Positions 1 through 9,914 of a stretch of 64,000 nt of DNA are shown here, one piece after another. Position 1 is the stretch's first letter, and every line of letters starts with the position of its first letter. Both the position numbers and the translations under genes were made by a program. The stretch is from Spirosoma terrae (GTDB lineage: Bacteria; Bacteroidota; Bacteroidia; Cytophagales; Spirosomataceae): contig NZ_JAAFZH010000009.1 in the NCBI RefSeq assembly GCF_010435915.1, positions 62,001-126,000 on the forward strand. Direction: 5' to 3'. The notes under the pieces are model-generated. The model saw only the letters and a list, made by a program, of their open reading frames with translations. It was not told the origin of the DNA and made no database searches.

Positions 1-2
1 CC

Positions 3-110
3 AATAAGCCGGGCTTAAATCCGTGGGCTATTCACCGCGACATGCCACAACCTCCCGAACAAAGTTTCCGCGACTGGTACGCGCAACAAAACAAAAAAAC
101 GAATGGCTGA
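3..110 (+). CDS. lutB: LutB C-terminal end (partial; iron-sulfur lactate oxidation protein)
   Basis: An open frame enters from the left edge and stops at TGA 108-110, overlapping the lutC start by 8 bases. The visible residues include SFRDWYAQQ near the end, which resembles the tail of LutB/YkgF-type iron-sulfur proteins. LutB works with LutA and LutC in oxidation of L-lactate to pyruvate. Only about 35 residues are in the window, so the assignment rests mainly on the overlapping lutC and the tail motif. The cysteine clusters of the family lie outside the window. Confidence 0.7.
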   Translation, partial: NKPGLNPWAIHRDMPQPPEQSFRDWYAQQNKKTNG

Positions 111-693
111 AACGAGCACACGTGATACAATCTTAGCAGCCATCCGGCGCGGTAAACCTGATCTCTTGCCTTTGCCCGATCCGATTGGCTTCCCTCCCAA
201 CATTACGCCCGACAACCTCGTCGAATCGTTTATGACGATGGTAAAAACAAACGGCGGCCGAGCTATTCGGGTATCATCCATGGATGAGGCTAAAGCGTTT
301 CTGGCAACCGATTATGACCTGAGTTTGCCGGTGCTGAGCCATGTGCCGGGCCTCGACATAAGCAACTTCACCCCCGCCGAAGAACTTCGGTTACTGGATA
401 CGCTACATCTGGTTGTACTGGAGGGAATCGTTGGCGTGGCCGAAAATGCAGCTATCTGGGTTGACGAAGCGGCTATGGGCATTCGGGTTTTACCATTCAT
501 TACGCTTAATCTATCGATTGTCATTTCAGAGAAAAATCTGGTTGGCAACATGCATGAAGCGTATCCCCGAATCGATACCAGCGTAGGCTTCGGAACATTT
601 ATTGCCGGACCCTCGAAAACCGCCGATATCGAACAGTCGCTCGTGATCGGGGCGCATGGGTCAAAGACCTTAACTGTATTCATTATGGAATAA
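103..693 (+). CDS. lutC: Lactate utilization protein C (LUD domain)
   Basis: A 196-residue LUD-domain protein, the usual size for LutC/YkgG. The core motifs are visible: GIVGVAENAAIWVDE around residues 107-121, then a conserved hydrophobic strand, and the C-terminal segment FGTFIAGPSKTADIEQSLV followed by GAHG, which is typical of the LUD fold. LutC is a cytoplasmic partner in the LutABC system that oxidises L-lactate to pyruvate. The start ATG overlaps the end of lutB (ATGGCTGA), indicating translational coupling in one operon. It appears to be the last gene of that operon, since an AT-rich gap follows. Confidence 0.9.
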   Translation: MAETSTRDTILAAIRRGKPDLLPLPDPIGFPPNITPDNLVESFMTMVKTNGGRAIRVSSMDEAKAFLATDYDLSLPVLSHVPGLDISNFTPAEELRLLDTLHLVVLEGIVGVAENAAIWVDEAAMGIRVLPFITLNLSIVISEKNLVGNMHEAYPRIDTSVGFGTFIAGPSKTADIEQSLVIGAHGSKTLTVFIME

Positions 694-1062
694 CACAACC
701 GCAAACAAGCAGGGTAACGTACTGAAACACTTTTTTATAGGTAAAGTCATTATCCTGCTTGTCCACCAGTAGCCAATGTTGCTATTCCGCGCTACGTTAA
801 AGACTGAGGTGCTACGCATTCTTCCTCAATAACTAAGAAGCTTAGCCAAAAGCAAGCTATTCGATCACTACTGTTGATTTTAGTACTACACAAACTCCAC
901 ATAGTATTTTTATTTTCAATCTAAAATCAATCCTATTTACATAATAAAATAAATAAAAGACATAACAATACCGCTACATCTATCTTTTTACACCATCCAC
1001 CACTACATTCTATAAAGTAAGATATAATTCTTTCTAAAAAGTAAGCATAATTATACTTATAC
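694..1062. other. AT-rich intergenic stretch, nothing recognised
   Basis: About 370 bases without a credible gene. The second half is strongly AT-rich compared with flanking genes. No tRNA, clear hairpin terminator or repeat was found by eye. Confidence 0.5.
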
Positions 1063-1392
1063 TTGAAGGCGATTAGTCAGTATTGTGACTACCGAACAAG
1101 TAACAAATATTCTCTATCTTACTATACGATGACGAATGTCAACTACCTCTTCCTCACCAAAGCTTACTCTAAAGCTTTACAGAGCAGCCCAGAGCAAGAC
1201 ACTTTTTATCAATTTGAAAAAGATTGGGTTTCCAGACGTCCCGATAAACTCCCGCCTAACATAGTACGAGCAGATCGACAACAAAGTACAAGCGTCGTAG
1301 CTAAAAAACATAGTCTGGGGCTGGATGGCAATGAGCTACACCTTTATCGCTCCCCGCTTTTATCTATAGGAACAATTGGCTCTATTGTCTGA
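1063..1392 (+). CDS. Doubtful small hypothetical ORF
   Basis: An open frame of up to 109 residues that would begin at a TTG codon, with an internal ATG at 1129 giving about 87 residues. I recognise no domain, signal peptide or membrane segment. It lies in an AT-rich stretch between lutC and a LysM gene and has no partner gene. The composition is not clearly coding. It may be a spurious ORF or a lineage-specific small protein. Confidence 0.2.
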   Translation: MKAISQYCDYRTSNKYSLSYYTMTNVNYLFLTKAYSKALQSSPEQDTFYQFEKDWVSRRPDKLPPNIVRADRQQSTSVVAKKHSLGLDGNELHLYRSPLLSIGTIGSIV

Positions 1393-1756
1393 CCATTTAG
1401 TAGCAAAAGTCAACTTAACCAACTGGTTACCAGCCCGAATCAATTCCAGATTTATGTATTAGTCAACATCTTCTGCAAGCCCTAATCGTCACTGGCCTGC
1501 CTAAAAAGCAGCGCCAACCGAGCCGATCAGCTACGGATGATGGCAATATGCTGTAAAGCACTTTTAGTACCTATAGCTAACTCCAAAGGTATGTAGCTGA
1601 AGGGTTTTTGCTTGGCTATACGGCTTCTATCTGAACCCACTAGCGGTTATTGGGATTGGTAGACGCCTGGCATGTTTTCCGGTAGTTATGAGAATCACCC
1701 CTTCCAGGCCTTGGCTTATCCGTTTCTTATTGACATCATTTCCTCTACAAATCCAC
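1393..1756. other. Intergenic stretch, nothing recognised
   Basis: About 360 bases with no convincing gene. The LysM gene frame stays open upstream to an ATG at 1688, but the ATG at 1757 gives a proper signal peptide, so the upstream part is treated as non-coding. Frames across this stretch are interrupted by several stops and I could not tie them to a transposase or other family. Confidence 0.4.
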
Positions 1757-3685
1757 ATGGCTACATCCTATACATCCTCAATAGGAATCTGCAAAAAAGT
1801 ATGGCTTCTTTCCGTGTTTTTGACCAGCGGATGGGCTACTTTATTCGTTTCACAAGCTGCATTAGGCCAGGCTGCCCCCAACATTCCATTTGATATTGAA
1901 TTTGCCGGTGTTACGGTTCATTTAACCCAGAATAATCAATTAAAGGTAAAAGAAGAAGTAGAAAAGCTCTACGCTAAACGGTCAGTTGTTACATCCTACG
2001 TCTACAGCATTCAGCAATTAGCTCCTTTACTCAATCCGTTGCTCAGGGCATCCAATATCCCTCCCGATTTCATACATGTAGCTCCCATTTTTCCGGACGT
2101 AAATTCTGTCGGTTATTGGGGAACCTCACTTAGCAAAGGGCATCAGTTAAAACTAACGTCCAATGGGCAGATTGATGAACGGTTGCATCCGCTAGTCTGC
2201 ACCCAAGCGGCTTTGCGAGACATTGATTATTGGCATCGAATACGAAAAAATTATGTTGCTTCTTTACTGGACTATCTGAATATCAATGGCGACTCATCAG
2301 TCCCGGATCGGCTTAGCGCATACTACATCATGCCTAATGCTCAAAGCTCCTCCTTATTCTGGAAAGTAATTGCCCGTAAGCTGGTTTTCGACCATGAGAT
2401 GGCCACAAACCAAAAACCGGCTCAATATATCTTGTACGAATACAAGAACGGAGGGGGAAAAACACTTCAGGATATTGCACAGCAGTTGCAGGTTAGCGCG
2501 CAGCAGGTCATCACCTACAACACCTGGCTGCGTACCAGCCGGATACCGACCCAGACTCCATATCCCGTTATTGTTCAACTCACCCCTAGCGAATTCACCT
2601 ATGCTTTGTCGGGTGAACGGCAACTATCAGCTAAACAGACAAACCAACTGACCGACATTGGCTTCCCCATAGTAAAGAAGAGTACAGAAAAAGGAGAAGG
2701 ACTGCGGTCAGCCGCTACTTACTACTCGATCAACGGCTATCGGGGCATTCAGGCTCAAAACTGCGATAATGTTATTACCCTATCCTTTTTAGGCAAACTG
2801 TCAGTCAATACATTCTTAAAATACAACGACCTGACAGCTACCAGCGTCATCAGCCCAGGAACCATATACTACCTTGAACCAAAGGCGAAACGAGCTAAGG
2901 TCCCCTTTCATATCGTTCAGAACGATCAAAGCTTACGATCCATTTCGGCTATGTACGGCGTAAAAATTAAATCGTTGCAGAAGTTCAATCACGTTAAAGC
3001 CACGCAGCGATTACAGACAGGACGTGTTCTTTGGCTACAGCGGAAACGGCCAACCGGAAAAGCGTTTGAATATATTCAACAAGTCGACACGGAAAATAAC
3101 CAGTCTGCCCCGGAAGAATCAACGCCAGAAAAGGTAGACTTACCTACCCAATCTGTTGATGATAGTACTACTATAATTACAGAACTCTCTGACGAAACGC
3201 GGCTCTCCTATAAGCCATTGAACACAAATGAGACAAACACAGCAGCATTAAGTCCGGAGTCGGAACTAGATCCAGACGATACAATCGTGGAAGAAACCCC
3301 CAAAGACCCTATGCTTTATCATTGCGTTGTAGCGGGCGAAACATACCACGCAATAGCCAGACAACACGCTGTAACGGTCCAGCAACTCTATAGCTGGAAT
3401 AATAGAACCGCTAGCAGTCCCCTAAAAACGGGCGATATGTTATTGATCCAAAAACAGTCACCCACTCCATCAAAAGCCGATTCTTCTGGGAAGCCCAGTA
3501 CCGATGTTGTTCGCCTTTCCGACATAGATTCATCCCAATACTTGTTTCATCATACTGTAAAACCAGGCCAGACCCTGTATCGGATTGCCCTGATCCATAA
3601 AGTAGCCGTCAAGGATCTCATGAACTGGAATCATTTATCGAACTACACCATTGAAGTTGGTCAGCAGCTCATAATCCGCAAATAA
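1757..3685 (+). CDS. Secreted LysM protein with degenerate MltD-like transglycosylase domain
   Basis: About 642 residues. The ATG at 1757 is preferred over 1688 because it yields a signal peptide (basic CKK, then a hydrophobic stretch ending near ALGQA). Residues about 75-180 follow the MltD pattern: IPPDFIHVAPI matches the strand that normally carries the catalytic Glu, SVGYWG takes the place of GLWQFMP, and IDERLHPLVCTQAALRDI matches the conserved IDERxDPxxSTEAA segment. The catalytic Glu is absent. Four LysM modules follow: one near 225-275, one around FHIVQNDQSLRSIS, one at YHCVVAGETYHAIA, and one at the C-terminus (FHHTVKPGQTLYRIA). The linker before the third is acidic and low in complexity. 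It is likely a periplasmic or envelope peptidoglycan-binding protein without lytic activity. Confidence 0.8.
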   Translation: MATSYTSSIGICKKVWLLSVFLTSGWATLFVSQAALGQAAPNIPFDIEFAGVTVHLTQNNQLKVKEEVEKLYAKRSVVTSYVYSIQQLAPLLNPLLRASNIPPDFIHVAPIFPDVNSVGYWGTSLSKGHQLKLTSNGQIDERLHPLVCTQAALRDIDYWHRIRKNYVASLLDYLNINGDSSVPDRLSAYYIMPNAQSSSLFWKVIARKLVFDHEMATNQKPAQYILYEYKNGGGKTLQDIAQQLQVSAQQVITYNTWLRTSRIPTQTPYPVIVQLTPSEFTYALSGERQLSAKQTNQLTDIGFPIVKKSTEKGEGLRSAATYYSINGYRGIQAQNCDNVITLSFLGKLSVNTFLKYNDLTATSVISPGTIYYLEPKAKRAKVPFHIVQNDQSLRSISAMYGVKIKSLQKFNHVKATQRLQTGRVLWLQRKRPTGKAFEYIQQVDTENNQSAPEESTPEKVDLPTQSVDDSTTIITELSDETRLSYKPLNTNETNTAALSPESELDPDDTIVEETPKDPMLYHCVVAGETYHAIARQHAVTVQQLYSWNNRTASSPLKTGDMLLIQKQSPTPSKADSSGKPSTDVVRLSDIDSSQYLFHHTVKPGQTLYRIALIHKVAVKDLMNWNHLSNYTIEVGQQLIIRK

Positions 3686-3825
3686 CCCGCGCATGGATAG
3701 CTAGTGGTGGACTCCTGTCGCAGAAGAGCCGATATGACGGTTCTATCCATACACTATTCAAAGGCCAATAGCAGGAGAATTAGATCCCTTTCTGCTTTTG
3801 CTTCCAGACGTTTATTTTCAAGAAT

Positions 3826-5403
3826 ATGCAGCTCAATCGCAGGCTCTTTCTAAAACAAATCGGTTTTGGTGCCGCTGGCATTGGCCTCCTGACTTCGCTA
3901 CCATACGATAGCTTCGCTAAAACCGCTACAAAGCTCGTTCGTAGTACACCCGAATCACAAGGGATGTCATCAGCCGACATTCTGAATTTTCTGAATGCGG
4001 TTGAACAGCAAAAGCTTAATCTACACAGCGTGATGGTGCTACGTAACGGTAACGTAGTAACCGAAGGCTGGTGGGCGCCTTATGCGCCTGACCTGAAACA
4101 CACGCTGTATTCGCTGAGCAAAAGCTTTACGTCGACGGCGGTTGGTTTAGCCGTAGCCGAAAAACGGTTAACGGTCGAAGATAAGGTTATCAAATTCTTC
4201 CCCAATGACCTGCCTGCTACGGTAAGCGACAATCTGGCCGCTATGCGGGTGAAAGATCTGCTAACCATGTCGACAGGTCACGATAAAGAGCCTGCCGTCC
4301 GGTCAGAAAAGAATTGGGTCAAAGCCTTTTTAGCCCAGCCCGTTGAGCATAAACCCGGAACATTTTTTCTCTACAATAGCATTGCTACGTACATGCTCTC
4401 CGCTATTGTTCAGAAACTCACTGGCCAAACCATCCTGACTTATCTGAAACCTCGTCTTTTCGACCCGTTGGGCATCGAAGGCGCCGATTGGGAGGTCGAC
4501 CCACAGGGCATCAATACGGGTGGTTGGGGACTCCGGGTCAAAACCGAAGATATTGCCAAATTTGGTCAGCTTTATTTACAGAAAGGCGTCTGGAGTGGTA
4601 AGCGCCTTATTGCCGCCAATTGGATTGAGAATGCCACCAAATTCGAGATACAGTCGAAAGGAGGCTCTCGGCCGAAAGAAGAAAACGATTGGCTGCAAGG
4701 CTACGGCTATCAGTTCTGGCGCTGCCGGAACGACGCTTACCGGGGCGATGGCGCCTATGGTCAATATTGTATTGTGATGCCCAAAGAAAATATCGTGGTG
4801 GCCATTACCAGCGAGACCGCCGATATGCAGGCCATTCTGGACAACGTATGGAAGCACATTCTTGGGGCCGCAAAAGGCAAAACACTGCCTGCCAACACGA
4901 AAACCCAGGCCGAACTGAAGCAGAAACTGGCGTCTCTCGCACTGCCCCTTCAGCAGGTAGCCTCAACGTCGCCAATTGTCGCTCAGATCGATGGAAAAAC
5001 CTTCAGCATCGCTGACAATTCGTTACGTATCAAAACCGTATGGCTCAACTTTGGGAAGGATGGCGGTATTTTCAAACTCGAAGATGATAAAGGCGAGCAC
5101 CGAATCAACTGTGGCATGGGGCGCTGGATTGAAAAAGAAACGGATCTGTCATCGCTACCACTTAAATTAACCCCAACCATCATTCCGGGCGAGACAAAAA
5201 CCAAAATAGCCTCCAGCGGTACCTGGACCGATCAGAACACCTTCGTTCTGACCGTCCGTTTCATCGAAACGGCCCACTACGAAACCATTACCTGCCACTT
5301 CGATCAGAACAACGTAACGGTCGAATTCAAAAAGAGCCTGGCTATTCTGAACGCAGCCCTCAAAGATGATCGACCCGTTTTGCACGGGCAGTTATTGGCA
5401 TAA
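3826..5403 (+). CDS. Serine hydrolase of the class C beta-lactamase family
   Basis: 525 residues. The N-terminus NRRLFLKQIGFGAAGIGLL is a twin-arginine-type signal, so export in folded form is likely. The beta-lactamase/penicillin-binding class C domain shows the S-x-x-K motif as SLSK (in YSLSKSFTSTAVG, about residues 91-103) and the Y-x-N motif as YNS near residue 183. A further C-terminal domain of about 150 residues follows the catalytic domain. Such proteins hydrolyse esters or D-amino peptides in the periplasm; the true substrate cannot be read from the sequence. It stands alone between two unrelated genes on the same strand. Confidence 0.85.
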   Translation: MQLNRRLFLKQIGFGAAGIGLLTSLPYDSFAKTATKLVRSTPESQGMSSADILNFLNAVEQQKLNLHSVMVLRNGNVVTEGWWAPYAPDLKHTLYSLSKSFTSTAVGLAVAEKRLTVEDKVIKFFPNDLPATVSDNLAAMRVKDLLTMSTGHDKEPAVRSEKNWVKAFLAQPVEHKPGTFFLYNSIATYMLSAIVQKLTGQTILTYLKPRLFDPLGIEGADWEVDPQGINTGGWGLRVKTEDIAKFGQLYLQKGVWSGKRLIAANWIENATKFEIQSKGGSRPKEENDWLQGYGYQFWRCRNDAYRGDGAYGQYCIVMPKENIVVAITSETADMQAILDNVWKHILGAAKGKTLPANTKTQAELKQKLASLALPLQQVASTSPIVAQIDGKTFSIADNSLRIKTVWLNFGKDGGIFKLEDDKGEHRINCGMGRWIEKETDLSSLPLKLTPTIIPGETKTKIASSGTWTDQNTFVLTVRFIETAHYETITCHFDQNNVTVEFKKSLAILNAALKDDRPVLHGQLLA

Positions 5404-5524
5404 GCAGGAATTCCTCAAACAAACAGTGAGTAGTAGACAGTTACCGTATGTAAACACTGTCTGCTGCTCGCTGTTTTGTATCCACGGTATCTTGTATGTT
5501 TGTAATCAGAATTGAGTCGAGTGT

Positions 5525-6571
5525 ATGTGGAAAAAAATCGGTATAGGGGTCTTGCTGATTTTAGTTGTCCTGGGTATATGGCAGCATGAACTGGTGAGCT
5601 ACGGCTGGATGCAGGCACGTGGTCAGGTACGAATCCTGTGGAATACAAAACCTGTCGACGAAGTCCTGGCAGATCCGACGTATCCCGATTCACTAAAACA
5701 AAAAATAGAACTTATCCGCGAAATTAAGCGTTTTGCTATAGATTCTCTCGGGCTCGACAAGTCGGGTAGCTACGAATCTTTTTACGATCAGCATGGTAAG
5801 CCAATCCTCTGGGTTATCACGGCAGCAGAACCCTATCAACTTGTTGCCCGTCAATGGAATTTTCCAATACTAGGTACTTTTTCGTACAAGGGTTTCTTTG
5901 AAAAAGACCGGGCAGACTCAACGGTTTCTGACTTGAAACGAGAAGGTTATGATACGCGTACAGGCGAAGTATCGGCCTGGTCAACATTAGGATTTTTGAA
6001 TGATCCCATTCTGTCCAGTTTTCTGGATAGGCCCGTTGGTAGTTTGGCTGAATTAATTATTCATGAGCTAACGCACGGGACATTATTTATTAAAAATAGT
6101 TTAGAGTACAACGAGAACCTGGCTGATTTTGTAGGGGAATATGGGGCACTGCGTTTTCTTGCCCAGAAGTATGGAAAGGACTCAATGCCCTACCGCAATT
6201 ACCTGGCAACGAAAGCATTTTATGAACGCTATGACGATCATATTCTGCGCGGAACCCATTCTCTCGATAGTTTATACCACACATTTAAACCGTCGACCCC
6301 TATTCCAGTCAAAGATTCGTTGAAGTGGGATGTGATTCGGCAGATTGTTGTCTCCTCAGACACAATTACCGACGAACGTAGTGACCAAACGACTCGTTCA
6401 ATAAAAAAACGACGTTTAGAAAAACTAAACCTACCGAACAATGCGTATTTTATTGGTTATCTGACGTATCGGAAGCAACAGAATCGCTTCCGGCAGGAGT
6501 TCGAAAACCAGTTCAAAGGAGATTTTAAGCGATACCTGACATACCTAAAACAAACCTATCCATCCCTGTAA
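5525..6571 (+). CDS. Predicted zinc aminopeptidase (COG4324 / Aminopep family)
   Basis: 348 residues beginning with a single hydrophobic anchor (IGIGVLLILVVLGIW). Near residue 179 it carries HELTH, the HExxH zinc motif, and about 17 residues later NENLADFVGEYGA, which supplies the third-ligand Glu typical of this family of predicted aminopeptidases. The conserved GYDTRTGEVSAWSTLGFLNDP just before the zinc motif is also characteristic. It is probably membrane-anchored with a periplasmic catalytic domain. The next gene (DUF3108) starts 25 bases downstream, suggesting co-transcription. The natural substrate is unknown. Confidence 0.85.
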   Translation: MWKKIGIGVLLILVVLGIWQHELVSYGWMQARGQVRILWNTKPVDEVLADPTYPDSLKQKIELIREIKRFAIDSLGLDKSGSYESFYDQHGKPILWVITAAEPYQLVARQWNFPILGTFSYKGFFEKDRADSTVSDLKREGYDTRTGEVSAWSTLGFLNDPILSSFLDRPVGSLAELIIHELTHGTLFIKNSLEYNENLADFVGEYGALRFLAQKYGKDSMPYRNYLATKAFYERYDDHILRGTHSLDSLYHTFKPSTPIPVKDSLKWDVIRQIVVSSDTITDERSDQTTRSIKKRRLEKLNLPNNAYFIGYLTYRKQQNRFRQEFENQFKGDFKRYLTYLKQTYPSL

Positions 6572-6596
6572 GGGTCTTAGTAGAGATGGCAGAATT

Positions 6597-7385
6597 ATGA
6601 AGAAATTATTGATAAGCATCGGTATTCTTTTTGTTCTAGGCAGTGGTTTTACAGCCCTGAATACGTATCGACGTGTAGTAAATACTAGTTTTGGCCCCGG
6701 CGAACACCTCGAGTATCGTGTCCATTACGGGTTTATCAATGCGGCAGAAGCTGTTGTTGACGTCAGCCCTACCCTTTACAAAGTCAATGACCGGCCTTGC
6801 TATCGCGTCAATGTGGACGGCCGAACCGTCGGTGCTTTTGACCTGGTCACCCGCATTCGCGATACCTGGCGTTCGTACATTGACACGTCGGCTATCTTAC
6901 CCCAGAAGTTTTACACAAACCTTCAGGAAAACAACTATCGTAAGGAGGAAAACATTACGTTCAACCACGAAGCCAATACGGTAAAAGCCGAAGAACGCAC
7001 GGAGAAAGATGTATTTAAAGTCCCGGATAATGTCCATGATCTGATTAGTGGTTATTATTTTCTGCGGACTATCGACTTCAGCAAACTCGCTTCCGGGCAG
7101 GTAATTGAGGTTCCTGCTTTCTACGACGATACCATTTACAATATGAAAGTGCGGTATCGCGGAAAAGACGTAATAAAAACAAAGCAGGGCCGAATTAACG
7201 TTCTGAAATTGAACCCCGTTCTACCTCAGAACAAGCTATTCAAGGACGAAGAATCAATCCGGATTTTTGTTTCGGACGATACTAATAAAGTCCCCGTCAA
7301 AGTGGAAGTTGACCTCTGGGTCGGCTCGATGGTTATGGACCTGAAGAAAAATAGCGGCCTTAAACAACCGCTGAAGTTTCAATAA
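6597..7385 (+). CDS. DUF3108 domain-containing exported protein
   Basis: 262 residues with an N-terminal signal (MKKLLISIGILFVLGSGFTAL). The body matches DUF3108: GEHLEYRVHYGFINAAEAVVDV near the start, DTWRSYIDTSAILP in the middle and the VKVEVDLWVGSMVMDL strand near the end. Members are periplasmic beta-rich proteins often found beside envelope genes; no enzymatic function is established. It lies 25 bases after the aminopeptidase and converges on the operon ending at 7404 with an 18-base gap that has no obvious strong hairpin. Confidence 0.8.
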   Translation: MKKLLISIGILFVLGSGFTALNTYRRVVNTSFGPGEHLEYRVHYGFINAAEAVVDVSPTLYKVNDRPCYRVNVDGRTVGAFDLVTRIRDTWRSYIDTSAILPQKFYTNLQENNYRKEENITFNHEANTVKAEERTEKDVFKVPDNVHDLISGYYFLRTIDFSKLASGQVIEVPAFYDDTIYNMKVRYRGKDVIKTKQGRINVLKLNPVLPQNKLFKDEESIRIFVSDDTNKVPVKVEVDLWVGSMVMDLKKNSGLKQPLKFQ

Positions 7386-7403
7386 AAGCCTTTTAAATGA
7401 ATC

Positions 7404-9899
7404 TCAATCGAGTTTTCTGGTTTTTCCATCATCATTACTGATCTTTTTGTTCTCCCATTCATTATCGTTCTCCTTACCAAAACGGTAACTGAATGTCAGC
7501 CCTATGCTCCGGTTCACAAGCAAAATGGAGGTGTTGACAGAATCAAAATCGGGTGCCTTGTTATGGTTCCGAATAAGCAGTGAGGGCGTAAAAAAATTGT
7601 TAAGATTAAGCCCTATAGCTGCCTTTTTATCGGCCATAAATTCTTTTCTTACAGCAAAACCATAAAAATACCATCCACCTGTTTGGCTTTGCAATAAAAT
7701 CTGCCCTGAAGTGTAATAGCTATCGAATTGAATAGCTACGTTATTCGGCCATTTATATGTAGCACTTAAATTCGAATTTGCCATCCAACCACTACTACGT
7801 TGATAAGGACTGGTTAAATTAGCGTAAGAAATCGTTGTATTGGCATATAGATTAAGGCTTTTAACAGGGCTGAGCGAGACACTCATATTTAAACCATAGG
7901 TACTGTTATTTCCTATATTTTGTGGAGTAGTAACACCCACCCCCAACTGGTCAATAACCGTTACTGATTGAATATCATTGTTAGTTTGTCGCCTAAACAA
8001 GGCTGACGAAAACGACAACCCACTTTCAGAAAAAGTGCTATATCCTAATTCTATACTGTGAGTTTGCTCTGGGAGCAAATAGGGATTTCCAGATTGTACA
8101 TTTTTTGAATCGGCATAATTGCGATAAGGATTCAAATACGAAATCAATGGTCTGGCTAGTCTTTGTGAATAGCTTATCTTCAACGTATGTTTACCGTTGA
8201 TTGTCTTTGATAGGTTTATGTTAGGGATCAGGTTACTATATTGATTATTGATTTTCGTATTTGACGTTATAAAGTCCCCTTGAATAGTTGTATATTCAAA
8301 GCGTAACCCTATTGTTGCCTGCCAGTGTTGTTTCGATTCTGTCCGTAAAGAAGCATACCCTGACACAATGGATTGATTATACGAAAAAACGTCTGATTGT
8401 GTAGGCTCAGGCAGGTAATCAGCTTCTAAGCCAGTAGACGAAGTCTTAATCTGGTAGTTACTACCAGTATTACGTCGGATTACTTTAGCCCCGGTTTCCA
8501 GTTTACAATTGAGCGTATCGTGGCGCATTGTCAATCGGAAAGGATTGACAAAATCGGTCTGAAAGGTATACTCATCACTATAGCTCCGATTCGTACTTCG
8601 TTCTAAATAAGTCGGCCTATCCGCTAGCCAATTAGTCTGAATCAGGTTATAATTATTATTATCTGGTGTTTGGCTGTATTGAGTTAAAATTGATAGCTCG
8701 GGAAATTCATCATTTTCTGAGCCAACCCAAGTCTTTTTGAGGATTTTAGTCCATCCTAAATCTAATTGTACATTACCTGCTTTGTTCTGCGAATTGATAG
8801 ATCGCCGGAAAGATTGTAAAACTGAATCAGAAGCACTCGACAATTGAGTCGATAATATACTGTTGTTAGGAATTTGGCTTCCAAAAAAACTTGCGGATGC
8901 ATTAAGATGATTAGTAGAGTCGGGGTTATACTCTAAATTAAATTCGCTGTAACCACCAAAGGTCGTATTATCTTTCGTGCTGGTTTGTTTCAGGATGGAA
9001 ACCGGCAACAGTACATTATTTTGGTCATCAAGCTCTGTTCGGTCAATCCTGTTTTCGTAACGATTGCGATTTGTATACCCATTTGCAGAAAGAGAAATAG
9101 CTGCTTTTTCTCTTCTCACACTAACATCTCCACCTAGTCTACTGCTCACATTCCCTGCTGTAGTATTTAGGTTTCCAGAAACGCCAAGCGGTGCTTTCTT
9201 CATAATAATATTGATAACGCCCGCTGAACCTTCAGCATCATACTTTGCTCCAGGGCTTGTCATTACCTCTACGGCTTTAATCATGCTGGCAGGTATTTGC
9301 TTTAATGCATTGACCCGATTATTAGCCATAGCGCTCGATGGTTTACCGTTTACTAGTACCAGAATACTACTACTACCCCTCAGTTGTAAATCGCCAGTCT
9401 GATCAATGCTAACCATTGGCACTTTCCGCATAACATCGATTGCTGATCCTCCTGCGTTAGTAATATCCTGTGCGGCATTGTAAACCAGGTGATCACCTTT
9501 GTCTTCAACTATTGGCTTTTTACCTATAACGTTAACTTCAGTAAGTGTACTTGTTATGGGCAATAGCTTAATTAAGGCTAGTGTCAATTTTTGCTTATCA
9601 GCCATTAATGAAATTGAGCGAGTTTTGGTCTGATAACCTACCGATGATATTACTAACTGATAGGTTCCAAATGATACGTTATCAAGGACGAATACGCCTT
9701 TTTGATCAGTATTCGTTCCGGCTTGAAGCTGTCCGTTTGGCAATTGAATAACTATCGTAGCAAAGGGAATCGGCTTACCGGATACAGAATCTGCTAAACG
9801 ACCATCTATTTGTCCATTTATGGATTGGGCACTTGTAACTAATGTAATTATAGCCAATAGAGAAAAGAAGCCAAATCGAGCGAGGTAGAACTTATTCAT
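7404..9899 (-). CDS. Outer-membrane TonB-type beta-barrel protein with carboxypeptidase-like N-domain
   Basis: About 831 residues; ATG at 9899 gives the signal MNKFYLARFGFFSLLAIITLVTSAQ trimmed at AQS. Residues about 28-110 form a carboxypeptidase-regulatory-like beta-sandwich (GRLADSVSGKPIPFATIVI). A TonB plug domain follows (VIDVMRKVPMVSIDQTGDLQL, then SSILVLVNGKPSS and GAKYDAEGSAGVINIIMKK), then a long barrel of the OMP_b-brl_3 type ending SIGLTFSYRFG. It starts 15 bases after the mini-HlyD gene, so it looks like the last gene of the peptide-export operon. No SusD partner is adjacent. It could be a receptor for the secreted peptide, its outer-membrane exit, or an unrelated uptake protein; the operon position is seen, the role is inferred. 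Confidence 0.85.
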   Translation of the reverse strand: MNKFYLARFGFFSLLAIITLVTSAQSINGQIDGRLADSVSGKPIPFATIVIQLPNGQLQAGTNTDQKGVFVLDNVSFGTYQLVISSVGYQTKTRSISLMADKQKLTLALIKLLPITSTLTEVNVIGKKPIVEDKGDHLVYNAAQDITNAGGSAIDVMRKVPMVSIDQTGDLQLRGSSSILVLVNGKPSSAMANNRVNALKQIPASMIKAVEVMTSPGAKYDAEGSAGVINIIMKKAPLGVSGNLNTTAGNVSSRLGGDVSVRREKAAISLSANGYTNRNRYENRIDRTELDDQNNVLLPVSILKQTSTKDNTTFGGYSEFNLEYNPDSTNHLNASASFFGSQIPNNSILSTQLSSASDSVLQSFRRSINSQNKAGNVQLDLGWTKILKKTWVGSENDEFPELSILTQYSQTPDNNNYNLIQTNWLADRPTYLERSTNRSYSDEYTFQTDFVNPFRLTMRHDTLNCKLETGAKVIRRNTGSNYQIKTSSTGLEADYLPEPTQSDVFSYNQSIVSGYASLRTESKQHWQATIGLRFEYTTIQGDFITSNTKINNQYSNLIPNINLSKTINGKHTLKISYSQRLARPLISYLNPYRNYADSKNVQSGNPYLLPEQTHSIELGYSTFSESGLSFSSALFRRQTNNDIQSVTVIDQLGVGVTTPQNIGNNSTYGLNMSVSLSPVKSLNLYANTTISYANLTSPYQRSSGWMANSNLSATYKWPNNVAIQFDSYYTSGQILLQSQTGGWYFYGFAVRKEFMADKKAAIGLNLNNFFTPSLLIRNHNKAPDFDSVNTSILLVNRSIGLTFSYRFGKENDNEWENKKISNDDGKTRKLD

Positions 9900-9914
9900 A
9901 CACAACAATTCTGA

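Noticed and set aside
1393..1756. A transposase remnant upstream of the LysM gene
   Set aside because: Frames are short and broken and I could not match any of them to a transposase motif.
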